NCBI GenBank assembly: GCA_938005655.1
Contig: CALLNA010000216.1
Coordinates: 1 to 12,288 of the forward strand
From: an uncultured Novosphingobium sp.
GTDB lineage: Bacteria > Pseudomonadota > Alphaproteobacteria > Sphingomonadales > Sphingomonadaceae
Length of the DNA stretch: 12,288 bases
Direction: 5' to 3'
This document shows positions 1-7,367 of this stretch, piece by piece. A model generated the notes under the pieces. That model was not told the DNA's origin and ran no database searches. It was given only the letters and a program-made list of their open reading frames with translations. Numbering within the stretch: position 1 is the first letter of the stretch; each line of letters begins with the position of its first letter. The position numbers and the translations under genes are program-made.

Positions 1-760
1 GGTCTTCGCCGCGGTCGAGGATCTTGCCCTCAGCCGTTCCTGCCCCACCGTGGAACTGCGCGGCGGCCGCCTGCCGGAGGCGAGGGCGGGGTGGTCGCTC
101 AAGAGCGAGGCGCACTGCGGCTTCGTCCGCCCGCTCGCCGAGGAGGACGAGGCCCTGCTCCTCGCGATCCCGCGCAAGCAACGGGCCGAGGTCCGCAAGG
201 GGCTGGACTGCGACCTGACCATCGAGGTCGGCGCGTCGCCCGCCGATCGCACCGCGCATTACCAGGTCTATGCCGAAAGTGTCCGCAATCTCGGCACCCC
301 GGTCTTCCCGCGCGCGCTGTTCGATGCGGTGCTGGACAATTTCGGCGGCGATGCGGACATCCTGACCGTCCGCAGCCAGGGCCGGCCGGTGGCGAGCGTG
401 CTCTCGCTCTACCATCGCGGCGCGGTCCTGCCTTACTGGGGCGGCGGCACCCGCGACGCGCGGCGGCTGCGCGCCAACGATCGGATGTATTTCGAGCTGA
501 TGCGCCACGCCCGCGCCCGCGGCTGCGAGTGCTTCGACTTCGGCCGCTCCAAGACCGGCAGCGGCGCCTATCACTTCAAGCGCAACTGGGGCTTCGAGCC
601 GCAGCCGCTGCACTATGCGGTCTGGACCGCGCCGGGCGCGCCGGTGCGTGACGCCAACCCCAACAGCGCCGGCAACGCGGCCCTGGCCTCCTTGTGGAGC
701 CGCCTGCCGCTGGCCGTGGCCAACCGCCTCGGCCCGATGATCGCGCGCGGGCTGGGCTGA
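1..760 (+). CDS. FemAB-like protein of the XrtA/PEP-CTERM system (5' end missing)
   Basis: The reading frame is open from base 2 to the TGA at 758-760 with no stop, so the gene starts outside the window and the ATG at 50 is internal. About 252 residues remain; family members are usually about 330-350 residues, so roughly the first quarter is missing. The visible part has a GNAT-like fold signature. An early segment, PRKQRAEVRKGL, is typical of the FemAB proteins linked to PEP-CTERM systems. Later come GGGTRDARRLRANDRMYFEL and the FDFGRSKTGSGAYHFKRNWG block, which are the conserved core of this family. FemAB relatives transfer amino acids or acyl groups onto cell-envelope acceptors; the acceptor here is unknown. 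The stop overlaps the start of the next gene by one base (TGATG), so it is translated as part of the exopolysaccharide operon. The family call is fairly sure, the reaction is not. Confidence 0.85.
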   Translation, partial: VFAAVEDLALSRSCPTVELRGGRLPEARAGWSLKSEAHCGFVRPLAEEDEALLLAIPRKQRAEVRKGLDCDLTIEVGASPADRTAHYQVYAESVRNLGTPVFPRALFDAVLDNFGGDADILTVRSQGRPVASVLSLYHRGAVLPYWGGGTRDARRLRANDRMYFELMRHARARGCECFDFGRSKTGSGAYHFKRNWGFEPQPLHYAVWTAPGAPVRDANPNSAGNAALASLWSRLPLAVANRLGPMIARGLG

Positions 761-1995
761 TGCGCGAGATCCTGTTCCTTGCCCACCGGATTCCCTTTCC
801 GCCCAACCGCGGTGACAAGATCCGCTCGCACAACCTGCTCAAGCGTCTGGTCCAGATCGCCCCGGTCCATGTCGCCACCTTCGCTGAGGACGACGCCGAC
901 ATGGCCGAGGAGGTCGAGCTGGCGGGGCTTGCGAGGAGCTATCGGCTCGTCCCCCGGTCCCGGCCGTTGATCCTCGCCGGGCTGCGCTCGCTGGTCTCGG
1001 GCAGGCCGGTCAGCCTTCACGCCTTCTACGATCCCGCGCTGGCGCACTATGTCGGCACGGTTCTGCGCGAGCGCCCGATCGGCACTATCTTCATCTTCTC
1101 CGGCCAGATGGGGCAATATGTCCCGGACGACTTCGCCGGCCGGGTCGTCGCCGATTTCGTCGACTGCGATTCCCTGAAGTTCGAGAACTACGCCAAGCGC
1201 CCACGCAACTTCGCCCGGCGGGTGTACGAGCGCGAGGGCCGCCTGCTGCGCGACGAGGAGGCGCGGATCGCCACGCGCGCGGAGGTCAGCTTGCTGATCA
1301 GCGCGGAGGAAGCGGCCCTGTTCTCCTCCCGGCTCACCCCGGAAGAGCTGGCACAGGCTGATGTTAGGGTGCTGCGCAACGGCATCGACAGCGCCGCGTT
1401 CGATCCCGGGGGCTGCCTCGCGGAGCCGCGCCTGGAAGACCTGCCGGGGCCGCGCCTGATCTTCACCGGGCAGATGGACTATCCGCCCAACATCGACGCC
1501 GTGGCCCGGGCCGCCCAGCGGGTGATGCCGCTGATCCGCGAGGACTGCCCCGCGGCGAGCTTCCATGTCGTCGGCCGCAACCCGACCGACCGGGTTAAGT
1601 CGCTGCATGGGCTCAACGGCACCCATGTCTGGGGCAGTGTCGACGATGTCCGGCCCTGGCTCAAGGGCGCGGATGCCGCGCTGGTGCCGCTGGAGATCGG
1701 CCGTGGCGTCCAGAACAAGGTGCTGGAGGCGATGGCCATGGCCTTGCCGACCGTCCTCACCTCCGCCGCCGCGACCGGCATTCCGGCCACCGACGGCAAG
1801 CACTTCGTGGTCGCCGACAGCGACGCCGACCTGGCGCTGGCCGTCCGTCGCCTCGCCGCCGATCCCGCCTCGGCCCGCGCATTGGGCCAGGATGCCCGGC
1901 GCTTCATCGTTGAGCGGTTCAGCTGGGCGAGCGCTCTCGCGGACCTGCCCGAGATTCTCGGCGCCCGCCGACTGGCTGCCCAGGATGCGGCCTGA
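760..1995 (+). CDS. PEP-CTERM/EpsH-system sugar transferase (GT4-type glycosyltransferase)
   Basis: A protein of 411 residues, normal for the family of glycosyltransferases found beside exosortase A. The ATG at 760 is chosen because it overlaps the preceding stop (TGATG) and gives the family's N-terminus, MREILFLAHRIPFPPNRGDK, a Rossmann-type first strand followed by a PP-x-RGDK-x-R motif. The C-terminal nucleotide-sugar domain is visible: FTGQMDYPPN at about 235-244 and GRGVQNKVLEAMAMALPTV starting at about 314. The last contains the Glu that contacts the donor in GT-B group 1 enzymes. There is no signal peptide or membrane span, so it should act at the cytoplasmic face and add a sugar to the lipid-linked exopolysaccharide repeat unit. 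Donor and acceptor sugars cannot be told from sequence. The 3' end overlaps xrtA by 11 bases. Confidence 0.9.
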   Translation: MREILFLAHRIPFPPNRGDKIRSHNLLKRLVQIAPVHVATFAEDDADMAEEVELAGLARSYRLVPRSRPLILAGLRSLVSGRPVSLHAFYDPALAHYVGTVLRERPIGTIFIFSGQMGQYVPDDFAGRVVADFVDCDSLKFENYAKRPRNFARRVYEREGRLLRDEEARIATRAEVSLLISAEEAALFSSRLTPEELAQADVRVLRNGIDSAAFDPGGCLAEPRLEDLPGPRLIFTGQMDYPPNIDAVARAAQRVMPLIREDCPAASFHVVGRNPTDRVKSLHGLNGTHVWGSVDDVRPWLKGADAALVPLEIGRGVQNKVLEAMAMALPTVLTSAAATGIPATDGKHFVVADSDADLALAVRRLAADPASARALGQDARRFIVERFSWASALADLPEILGARRLAAQDAA

Positions 1996-3535
1996 GGCCT
2001 TGTCGCGGATAGGCTCCCTGGGCTGGGCCGAGGCCTGGCCGGCGCCGTGGCGTGCTGCCGTGGCGCGTCTGGCGATAGCCTGGGCGGCCCTGATCGCGCT
2101 GTTCCATGGCGAATGGACGGCCATGGCCGGGCAGTGGTGGAACAGCTCGACCTATACGCACATCCTGGTCGTGCCGGCGATCGTCGCCTGGCTGGTCTGG
2201 ACCCGCGCGCCGCGGCTTGCGCAGCTTCGGCCGGTTGCCTGGTGGCCCGGCCTGGTCGCCTTTGCCGCTGCCGCCTTCCTCTGGCTGCTCGGCGAGTTCG
2301 CCGGCTTCTCCCTCGCTAGCCAGGCGGGGGCCGTCGCCATGCTGGTCGGCGCCGCGCTGACCTTGCTCGGCCCCAAGGCCGGCGCGGGCCTGGCCTTTCC
2401 GCTGGCCTACATGGCGTTCCTCGTGCCCTTCGGCGACGAGCTGGTGCCGCCGTTGCAACTGGTCACGGCGAGGCTGACGATCGCCCTGGTCGGGATCAGC
2501 GGCGTTCCCGCGGTGATCGACGGCGTGTTCATCTCGACGCCGGCCGGCCTGTTCGAGGTCGCCGAAGCCTGCTCGGGCGTGAAGTTCCTCATCGCCATGA
2601 CCGCCTTCGGGGTGCTGGTCGGCAACGTCTGCTTCCGGTCCTGGCCGCGCCGGATCGCCTTCCTCGCGCTCGCGATGGTCCTGCCGGTCCTCGCCAACGG
2701 GGTGCGGGCCTGGGGGACGATCTTCGTCGCCCAATATGTCGGCGCGGAGAAGGCGACCGGGATCGACCACCTGATCTATGGCTGGGTCTTCTTCGCGGTG
2801 GTCATGGCCCTGACCCTGGCGCTGGCCTGGCGGTTCTTCGACCGCGCGGCCGATGATCCGATGATCGACGCGGCGGCGATCGAGGCCTCGCCCTTCCTGA
2901 CCCGCCTCGAACGCCTGGTGCTGGCCCCGCTGCCCGCGTTAGGCGCGCTATGCGCGATCATCGTGGTGGTCCTGGCCTGGGCGAGCGCGGCGGATCGCCT
3001 CCGCGCGCCGCTTCCGGAGCGGATCTCGCTGCCCGAGGTCGCCGGGTGGCAGCGCGTACCCTATGCCCCGAAGATCTGGTGGGAGCCGCGGGCGCGGGGG
3101 GCGGAGCATCGCTTGCTCGGGCGCTATCGCGATGCGGAGGGGCGGCAGGTCGACGTATTTCTGGCGCTCTACGCCTCGCAGGACGAGGGCAAGGAAGCCG
3201 GCGGCTTCGGCGAGGGCGCCCTGACGCCGGGCACGGCCTGGGCCTGGCTGTCCCCCGGACCCGCCTTCGGCGAGGCCAAGTCCGACCGGCTGCTGGGCGA
3301 GGGCCGCTATGGCCGCGTGGCCGCGACGACCTATCGCACCGGCAGCCTGCTGACCGGCAGCAACCTGCGGCTCAAGCTGGCCAATATCGCCGACCGGCTG
3401 CGTCTGCGCGCCCGGCCGACCGTGCTGCTGATCCTTTCCAGCGAGGAGCCGCACGCCCAGGCATCGCTCCGGGCGTTCCGGGCGTCGGTCGGTCCGCTAG
3501 GCGAGTGGATGGACCGCGCTACGGCTATTCGCTAG
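1985..3535 (+). CDS. xrtA: Exosortase A fused to an EpsI domain
   Basis: A protein of 516 residues. Residues about 25-285 form the polytopic exosortase domain with some eight hydrophobic segments. The three catalytic residues are present: Cys196 in EACSGVK, Arg241 in LANGVRAW and His262 in GIDHLIYG. Exosortases are membrane transpeptidase-like enzymes that recognise the PEP-CTERM sorting signal, cut it, and are thought to pass the protein to a surface acceptor. After one more membrane segment (about 311-333) comes an EpsI-type domain (about 335-510) with GAEHRLLGRYRDAEGRQVDV and LYASQDEGKE; this domain is linked to exopolysaccharide export and is often fused to XrtA. The start at 1985 overlaps the upstream gene by 11 bases and gives the expected short cytoplasmic N-terminus; the reading frame continues further upstream only inside the glycosyltransferase gene. 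The neighbours are the standard XrtA set. Confidence 0.94.
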   Translation: MRPEALSRIGSLGWAEAWPAPWRAAVARLAIAWAALIALFHGEWTAMAGQWWNSSTYTHILVVPAIVAWLVWTRAPRLAQLRPVAWWPGLVAFAAAAFLWLLGEFAGFSLASQAGAVAMLVGAALTLLGPKAGAGLAFPLAYMAFLVPFGDELVPPLQLVTARLTIALVGISGVPAVIDGVFISTPAGLFEVAEACSGVKFLIAMTAFGVLVGNVCFRSWPRRIAFLALAMVLPVLANGVRAWGTIFVAQYVGAEKATGIDHLIYGWVFFAVVMALTLALAWRFFDRAADDPMIDAAAIEASPFLTRLERLVLAPLPALGALCAIIVVVLAWASAADRLRAPLPERISLPEVAGWQRVPYAPKIWWEPRARGAEHRLLGRYRDAEGRQVDVFLALYASQDEGKEAGGFGEGALTPGTAWAWLSPGPAFGEAKSDRLLGEGRYGRVAATTYRTGSLLTGSNLRLKLANIADRLRLRARPTVLLILSSEEPHAQASLRAFRASVGPLGEWMDRATAIR

Positions 3536-3546
3536 GGCAGGCGCGA

Positions 3547-5445
3547 ATGTGCGGGATCGCGGGAATATTCCATCTGTCGACGCCCAAGCCGGTCGATCCT
3601 GCCCGGATCGAGCGGATGTGCGACGCCATGATCCATCGCGGCCCTGACGGGCACGGGGTCTGGACCGCGCCGGGCGTAGGGCTCGGCCATCGCCGCCTCT
3701 CGATCATCGACGTCGCCGGCTCGCCGCAGCCGATGGCCTCGAGTGACGGCCGGGCGATGCTCGTCTTCAACGGCGAGATCTACAACTACCGTGAGCTGCG
3801 CGCCGAGCTGAAGGCGCTGGGGGCGGTGTTCCATACCGATGGCGACAGCGAGGTGATCCTCGCCGCCTGGCAGCGCTGGGGCGTCCATTGCCTGCCCCGG
3901 CTCCACGGCATGTTCGCGTTCGCGATCTACGACCTGGCGGAGCGGACGCTGTTCCTCGCCCGCGACCGGCTCGGGGTGAAGCCGCTGTTCACCGCCCAGC
4001 TCAGCGACGGCAGCCTGGTCTTCGCCTCCGAATTGAAGGGCCTGATGGCCCACCCCCTGCTGCGACGGGAGGTCGATCCGCTGGCGGTCGAGGACTTCCT
4101 GACCTGGGGCTACGTGCCCGATACCCGCTCCTTCCTGAGCGGGGTCGAGAAGCTGCCCGCCGGGCACTATCGTCTGCTGCGCCACGATGGCGCGGCCGTC
4201 GCGCCGGTGCCCTGGTGGGACGTCTCGTTCCGGGAGCGCCGCAAGGGCAGCGACGCCGATCTCGAGGCCGAGTTGCTGCACCTGTTGCGCGATGCCGTGA
4301 CCTTGCGGATGGTCGCGGACGTCCCGCTCGGCGCGTTCCTCTCGGGCGGGGTGGACAGCTCGGCCGTGGTCGCGCTGATGGCCGAGGCCAGCGCCGATCC
4401 GGTCCGGACCTGCTCGATCGGCTTCGACGTCGCCGCGCTGGACGAGACCTCCTATGCCGATACGGTCGCGCGGCGCTTCGCCACCGAGCATCGCAGCCGC
4501 TTGGTCTCGCCCGATGATTTCGCGGCGGTGGATCAGGTCGCCGCGATGTTCGACGAACCCTTTGCCGACGCTTCGGCCCTGCCGACCTGGCGGGTCTGCC
4601 AGCTCGCGCGCGAGACCGTGACCGTCGCCCTGTCCGGCGACGGGGCGGACGAGGCAGTCGCGGGCTATCGCCGCCACCTGTTCCAGCACCGCGAGGGGCG
4701 GTTGCGCGGGGTCCTGCCGCAGGCCTTGCGCGGGCCGCTGTTCGGCGGCCTCGGCGCGATCTACCCCAAGGCCGACTGGGCGCCGCGGCCGCTGCGGGCC
4801 AAGACCACGCTGCTCTCGCTCGCGGGCGATGATGGGCAGGCCTATGCCCGCGCCCTGTCGATCACCCCGCCCGAGGTGCGCGAGACGATCTATACCGACG
4901 ATTTCCGCCGTCGCCGCGGGGCGCACCGCGCGGAGGACGAGCTGGCCGCCCTCATGCACGGCGCGCCGGGGCGTTCGGCGCTCGACCGGGCGCAATATGC
5001 CGATCTCAAGTTCTGGCTGCCGGGCGACATCCTCACCAAGGTCGATCGCACGAGCATGGCGGTGAGCCTGGAGGCGCGCGAGCCGCTGCTCGACCATCGC
5101 CTGATCGAGTTCGCCGCGAGCCTGCCCGAGCGGCTGCGCCTGAGGGGCGGGCAGGGCAAGTGGCTGCTCAAGCGGACGATGCGGCGCTACCTGCCCGACG
5201 ACGTCCTCTACCGCCCCAAGCAGGGCTTCGTGACCCCGATCGCCCAGTGGTTCCGCGGCCCCCTGGCTGAAGCCGCGCGGACCATCGGCGCGAGCACCTC
5301 GCTTGCCCGGACCGGGTGGTTCGATCCGCAGCGGCTGCGGCAACTGGCCGACGCCCATGTCGCCGGCAGGGCGGACAATTCCCGCCTCCTGTGGCAACTG
5401 CTGATGCTCGACAAGGCACTTGCCCGTCTCGGCACTTCAAGCTGA
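3547..5445 (+). CDS. XrtA-associated amidotransferase, asparagine-synthetase-like
   Basis: A protein of 632 residues, the size of the exosortase A-associated amidotransferase 1 family. The ATG at 3547 is fixed by MCGIAG: Cys2 becomes the N-terminal nucleophile of the class II glutaminase domain. That domain also shows Arg49 in LGHRRLSIIDV and FNGEIYNY at 74-81. The synthetase half has the ATP pyrophosphatase loop SGGVDSS at 266-272, then ALSGDGADEAVAGYRRH and the C-terminal RPKQGFVTPIAQWF block. Known members of the fold move ammonia from glutamine to an ATP-activated carboxylate. Here the acceptor is probably a sugar acid or surface polymer made by this operon rather than free aspartate, which is inference from context. 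It follows xrtA after 11 bases with only a weak ribosome site, so translation may depend on the upstream genes. Confidence 0.92.
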   Translation: MCGIAGIFHLSTPKPVDPARIERMCDAMIHRGPDGHGVWTAPGVGLGHRRLSIIDVAGSPQPMASSDGRAMLVFNGEIYNYRELRAELKALGAVFHTDGDSEVILAAWQRWGVHCLPRLHGMFAFAIYDLAERTLFLARDRLGVKPLFTAQLSDGSLVFASELKGLMAHPLLRREVDPLAVEDFLTWGYVPDTRSFLSGVEKLPAGHYRLLRHDGAAVAPVPWWDVSFRERRKGSDADLEAELLHLLRDAVTLRMVADVPLGAFLSGGVDSSAVVALMAEASADPVRTCSIGFDVAALDETSYADTVARRFATEHRSRLVSPDDFAAVDQVAAMFDEPFADASALPTWRVCQLARETVTVALSGDGADEAVAGYRRHLFQHREGRLRGVLPQALRGPLFGGLGAIYPKADWAPRPLRAKTTLLSLAGDDGQAYARALSITPPEVRETIYTDDFRRRRGAHRAEDELAALMHGAPGRSALDRAQYADLKFWLPGDILTKVDRTSMAVSLEAREPLLDHRLIEFAASLPERLRLRGGQGKWLLKRTMRRYLPDDVLYRPKQGFVTPIAQWFRGPLAEAARTIGASTSLARTGWFDPQRLRQLADAHVAGRADNSRLLWQLLMLDKALARLGTSS

Positions 5446-5468
5446 GTCTGAACTGGTAGTTCTGCCTA

Positions 5469-5502
5469 GGGGCAATGCCGGGTTCGGCGCGGCCGATGCC
5501 CC
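5469..5502 (+). terminator. Possible operon-end hairpin without a T tract
   Basis: GGGGCA at 5469-5474 is complementary to TGCCCC at 5497-5502, and inside it GCCG (5477-5480) can pair with CGGC (5485-5488). It begins 24 bases after the amidotransferase stop. No run of T follows, so it is not a textbook intrinsic terminator; it may be a weak terminator or an mRNA 3' end. Confidence 0.3.
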
Positions 5503-5518
5503 GATCGGGCGCTTATAG

Positions 5519-5559
5519 TTAAAATTCCTTTTACAAGGATGGTTAACCGGTTTAGATTC
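5519..5559 (+). promoter_or_regulatory. CtrA-like and CcrM (GANTC) motifs over the promoter
   Basis: TTAA at 5519-5522 and TTTA at 5530-5533 are 7 bases apart, 7 of 8 bases of the alphaproteobacterial CtrA consensus TTAA-N7-TTAA. ATGGTTAA at 5539-5546 is the exact reverse complement of the reported CtrA half site TTAACCAT. A CcrM methylation site, GATTC at 5555-5559, overlaps the proposed -10. Each motif is short and could occur by chance; their clustering over one promoter is the reason to note them. Confidence 0.35.
5530..5558 (+). promoter_or_regulatory. Candidate sigma70-type promoter of the RpfF-like gene
   Basis: TTTACA at 5530-5535 (5 of 6 to TTGACA) and TAGATT at 5553-5558 (4 of 6 to TATAAT) are separated by 17 bases. 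Transcription would start near 5565, leaving a leader of about 58 bases before the ATG at 5623. The spacer holds the perfect palindrome GGTTAACC (5541-5548). This short AT-rich patch stands out in otherwise GC-rich sequence. Confidence 0.55.
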
Positions 5560-5582
5560 CTCTGGAATTCGAAACGGGGAAA

Positions 5583-5599
5583 CGCGGCATCATGCCGCG
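5583..5599 (+). repeat. Perfect 8-base inverted repeat in the leader
   Basis: CGCGGCAT (5583-5590) and ATGCCGCG (5592-5599) are perfect inverted arms around a single C. As RNA it folds into CGCGGC-AUCAU-GCCGCG, a six-pair stem with a five-base loop. It lies between the proposed transcription start and the AGGGGG ribosome site at 5613-5617, so it could be a protein operator or an mRNA hairpin affecting translation or stability. Confidence 0.5.
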
Positions 5600-5622
5600 G
5601 GGTCAACAGATCAGGGGGTCGC

Positions 5623-6582
5623 ATGGATCGACTTGCGAGCGATCTGGACAGTGAGCACGGCGGTATGTCGCACATCGATGCGCCGGCCCTGCCGTTGTAC
5701 CCGGGCGAAGAATCCTTGCTGGAGCATTCGGTCCAGCGCCTGGCCGTTCCCGAACGCCTGCTCAACCTTGCCGAGCTGGAGGTGTTCTACGAAACGGAAG
5801 CCAAGGCCTTGTGGACGTTCATGCGCCCGGCCAACCGGCCCAGCTTCACCCCGCCGATGCTCCATGACTTCGAGCAGTGGCAGCACCTGATCGCGGGCAA
5901 TTTTGGCCCCGGCAGGCTGGGGCTCGATTACCTGATCCTCGGCAGCCGAGCGCCGGGGGTATTTTGCCTCGGCGGCGACCTGGAACTGTTCCACGGCCTG
6001 ATCCGCGCAGGCAACCGCGAGGGCTTGGTCGCCTACGGCAACCGCTGTGTGGAGATACTCCACCGCAACATGTACGCGCTCGACCTGCCGATGATCACGG
6101 TCGGGCTGGTCCAGGGGCAGGCGCTCGGCGGCGGGTTCGAGGCGCTGCTCTCGTTCGACCACATCGTGGCCGAGCGCGGGGCCACCTTCGGCCTGCCGGA
6201 GATCGTCTTCGGGCTGTTTCCGGGCATGGGGGCCCATTCGCTGCTCTCGCGCCGGCTCGGCACGGCCATGGCTGATCGCATGATCCTTTCGAGCGAGACC
6301 TATTCGGCCGAAGCCATGTACGAGATGGGCATCGTCCAACAGCTCGCCGCGCCGGGCGAGGGGATCGACGCAGTTCGCCAGTTCATGGGCAAGTCGCAGC
6401 GCAAGCACGCCGGCCTGGTCGGCGCGCGGCGGGCGATGCGGACCGCCGCGCCGGTCGCCCTGGCGGAGCTGCGCGAGATCGTCGGCCACTGGGCGGATTC
6501 CGCGCTCCAACTCGGCGAGAGCGACCTCAAGCTGATGACCCGCCTGGCCAGCGCGCAGGTGCGGCTGGCTAGGGCGGGCTGA
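5623..6582 (+). CDS. rpfF: RpfF-like crotonase: putative DSF-family signal synthase
   Basis: A crotonase-fold protein of 319 residues. RpfF of Xanthomonas makes the diffusible signal factor, a cis-2-unsaturated fatty acid, by acting as both acyl-ACP dehydratase and thioesterase, using Glu141 and Glu161. Here GQALGGGFEALLS has Glu173 and GLPEIVFGLFPGMGAHSLL has Glu193, with the same spacing of 20. The oxyanion-loop segment FCLGGDLELFHGLIR (about 114-128) and TYSAEAMYEMGIV (about 226-238) also match the RpfF/BDSF-synthase pattern better than ordinary enoyl-CoA hydratases. The N-terminus is about 30 residues longer than RpfF. The ATG at 5623 is preferred over 5539 because AGGGGG sits just upstream and 5539 would lie ahead of the proposed transcription start; ATG 5665 is an alternative. 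No RpfC, RpfG or RpfR receptor gene is in the window. It could still be a metabolic crotonase. Confidence 0.82.
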   Translation: MDRLASDLDSEHGGMSHIDAPALPLYPGEESLLEHSVQRLAVPERLLNLAELEVFYETEAKALWTFMRPANRPSFTPPMLHDFEQWQHLIAGNFGPGRLGLDYLILGSRAPGVFCLGGDLELFHGLIRAGNREGLVAYGNRCVEILHRNMYALDLPMITVGLVQGQALGGGFEALLSFDHIVAERGATFGLPEIVFGLFPGMGAHSLLSRRLGTAMADRMILSSETYSAEAMYEMGIVQQLAAPGEGIDAVRQFMGKSQRKHAGLVGARRAMRTAAPVALAELREIVGHWADSALQLGESDLKLMTRLASAQVRLARAG

Positions 6583-6594
6583 TCACTTCCTAGC
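6568..6594. terminator. Weak inverted repeat between convergent stops
   Basis: GCTAGG (6568-6573) and CCTAGC (6589-6594) are inverted and span the 7-base gap between the RpfF-like gene and the pirin gene on the other strand. With a 15-base loop and no T run it is at best a weak bidirectional terminator. Confidence 0.2.
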
Positions 6595-7288
6595 GGGAAT
6601 CGACCAGGACGACTTCCGCGTCGTCGAGCGCCTCGACGACGATCTGCGTCTCGCCGGTGATCGCCACGCCGTCCCGGGGCTGGGCCTCGACGCCGTTGAT
6701 GCGGATGCGGCCGACCGGCGCGACCAAGTACTGATGCCGCGCGGGATCGGCCGGATAGGCCACGTTCTGCCCCGCCGGGATCGTCGCCGCGGCAACCTTG
6801 GCATCGGCGCGGATGGGCAGGGCGCCGTCGGCCTCCGGCGTGCCGCTGGCCATGATCTCCCAGCGTCCGGCGCGCTCTCCGCGCGGGAACTCGCGCTGGC
6901 CCCAGCTCGGGGCCGCGCCGGTCTCGTCGGGGAGAATCCAGATCTGGAACAGCGTGGTCGCCTCGTCCTCCAGGTTGTATTCGGCATGGGTGATGCCCGT
7001 GCCCGCGCTCATCACCTGGACGTCGCCGGCCGCCGTGCGGCCCTTGTTCCCCAGGCTGTCCTGATGGCTGATCGCGCCGGTGCGGACGAAGGTCACGATC
7101 TCCATGTCGCTATGCGGGTGCGGCGGGAAGCCGGACTTCGCGGTGATCGTGTCGTCGTTCCATACCCGGATCGCGCCCCAGCCCATGCGGCCGCGGTCGA
7201 GATAGGAAGCGAAGCTGAAGTGATGGCGGGCGTCCAGCCAGCCGTGATCGGCGTGGCCCAGGCCAGCGAACGGTCGTACTTCGATCAT
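6590..7288 (-). CDS. Pirin family protein (metal-binding bicupin)
   Basis: A protein of 232 residues, the normal size for bacterial pirins of the YhaK/YhhW type. The N-terminal cupin carries all four metal ligands: His57 and His59 in PPHPHSDME, His101 and Glu103 in GITHAEYN. They align closely with His56, His58, His101 and Glu103 of human pirin. The opening RHHFSFASYLD and the motif WNDDTI are also characteristic. The second, degenerate cupin covers about residues 140-230. Some relatives show quercetin 2,3-dioxygenase activity and others act as redox-sensing partners of regulators, so the substrate here is open. It is cytoplasmic, with no signal peptide. A ribosome site, GAGGTG, lies 10 bases before the ATG. 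It faces the RpfF-like gene tail to tail, so the two are separate transcription units. Confidence 0.92.
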   Translation of the reverse strand: MIEVRPFAGLGHADHGWLDARHHFSFASYLDRGRMGWGAIRVWNDDTITAKSGFPPHPHSDMEIVTFVRTGAISHQDSLGNKGRTAAGDVQVMSAGTGITHAEYNLEDEATTLFQIWILPDETGAAPSWGQREFPRGERAGRWEIMASGTPEADGALPIRADAKVAAATIPAGQNVAYPADPARHQYLVAPVGRIRINGVEAQPRDGVAITGETQIVVEALDDAEVVLVDSR

Positions 7289-7346
7289 GGGAGTTTTCCA
7301 CCTCGGCGGGGTGTTGCCGCCGGTATCCGATGCAGATGGGAAGCGT

Positions 7347-7367
7347 CCCCGCCTTTATCAAGCGGGG
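7347..7367 (-). terminator. GC-rich hairpin directly after the YbjQ-like gene
   Basis: On the - strand CCCCGC (7367-7362) pairs with GCGGGG (7352-7347) around a nine-base loop, TTGATAAAG, immediately behind the TAA stop. Extra pairing of GCGT with ACGC is possible on the outside. No T tract follows, so termination may be partial. The pirin gene lies 79 bases further on in the same direction and could receive read-through. Confidence 0.45.

Noticed and set aside
1565..1984. Upstream extension of the xrtA frame
   Set aside because: The extension lies wholly inside the glycosyltransferase gene and translates to Arg/Pro/Ser-rich sequence; the ATG at 1985 gives the normal exosortase N-terminus.
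613..2124. Open frame of about 500 codons on the - strand opposite the glycosyltransferase gene
   Set aside because: It mirrors the codon pattern of the real + strand genes in GC-rich DNA. Its translation is Arg/Gly/Ala/Gln/Asp-rich low-complexity sequence with no recognisable domain.
3532..5397. Open frame of about 620 codons on the - strand opposite the amidotransferase gene
   Set aside because: The + strand encodes a complete, well-conserved AsnB-like enzyme over the same bases. The antisense translation has no family motif or ribosome site.
5539..5622. Longer start of the RpfF-like gene at ATG 5539
   Set aside because: The added residues look like translated leader, the ATG lies between the proposed -35 and -10, and a good ribosome site precedes the ATG at 5623.
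5446..5622. Possible riboswitch in the leader before the RpfF-like gene
   Set aside because: I see only a simple stem-loop and promoter elements, with no conserved riboswitch core that I can recognise.
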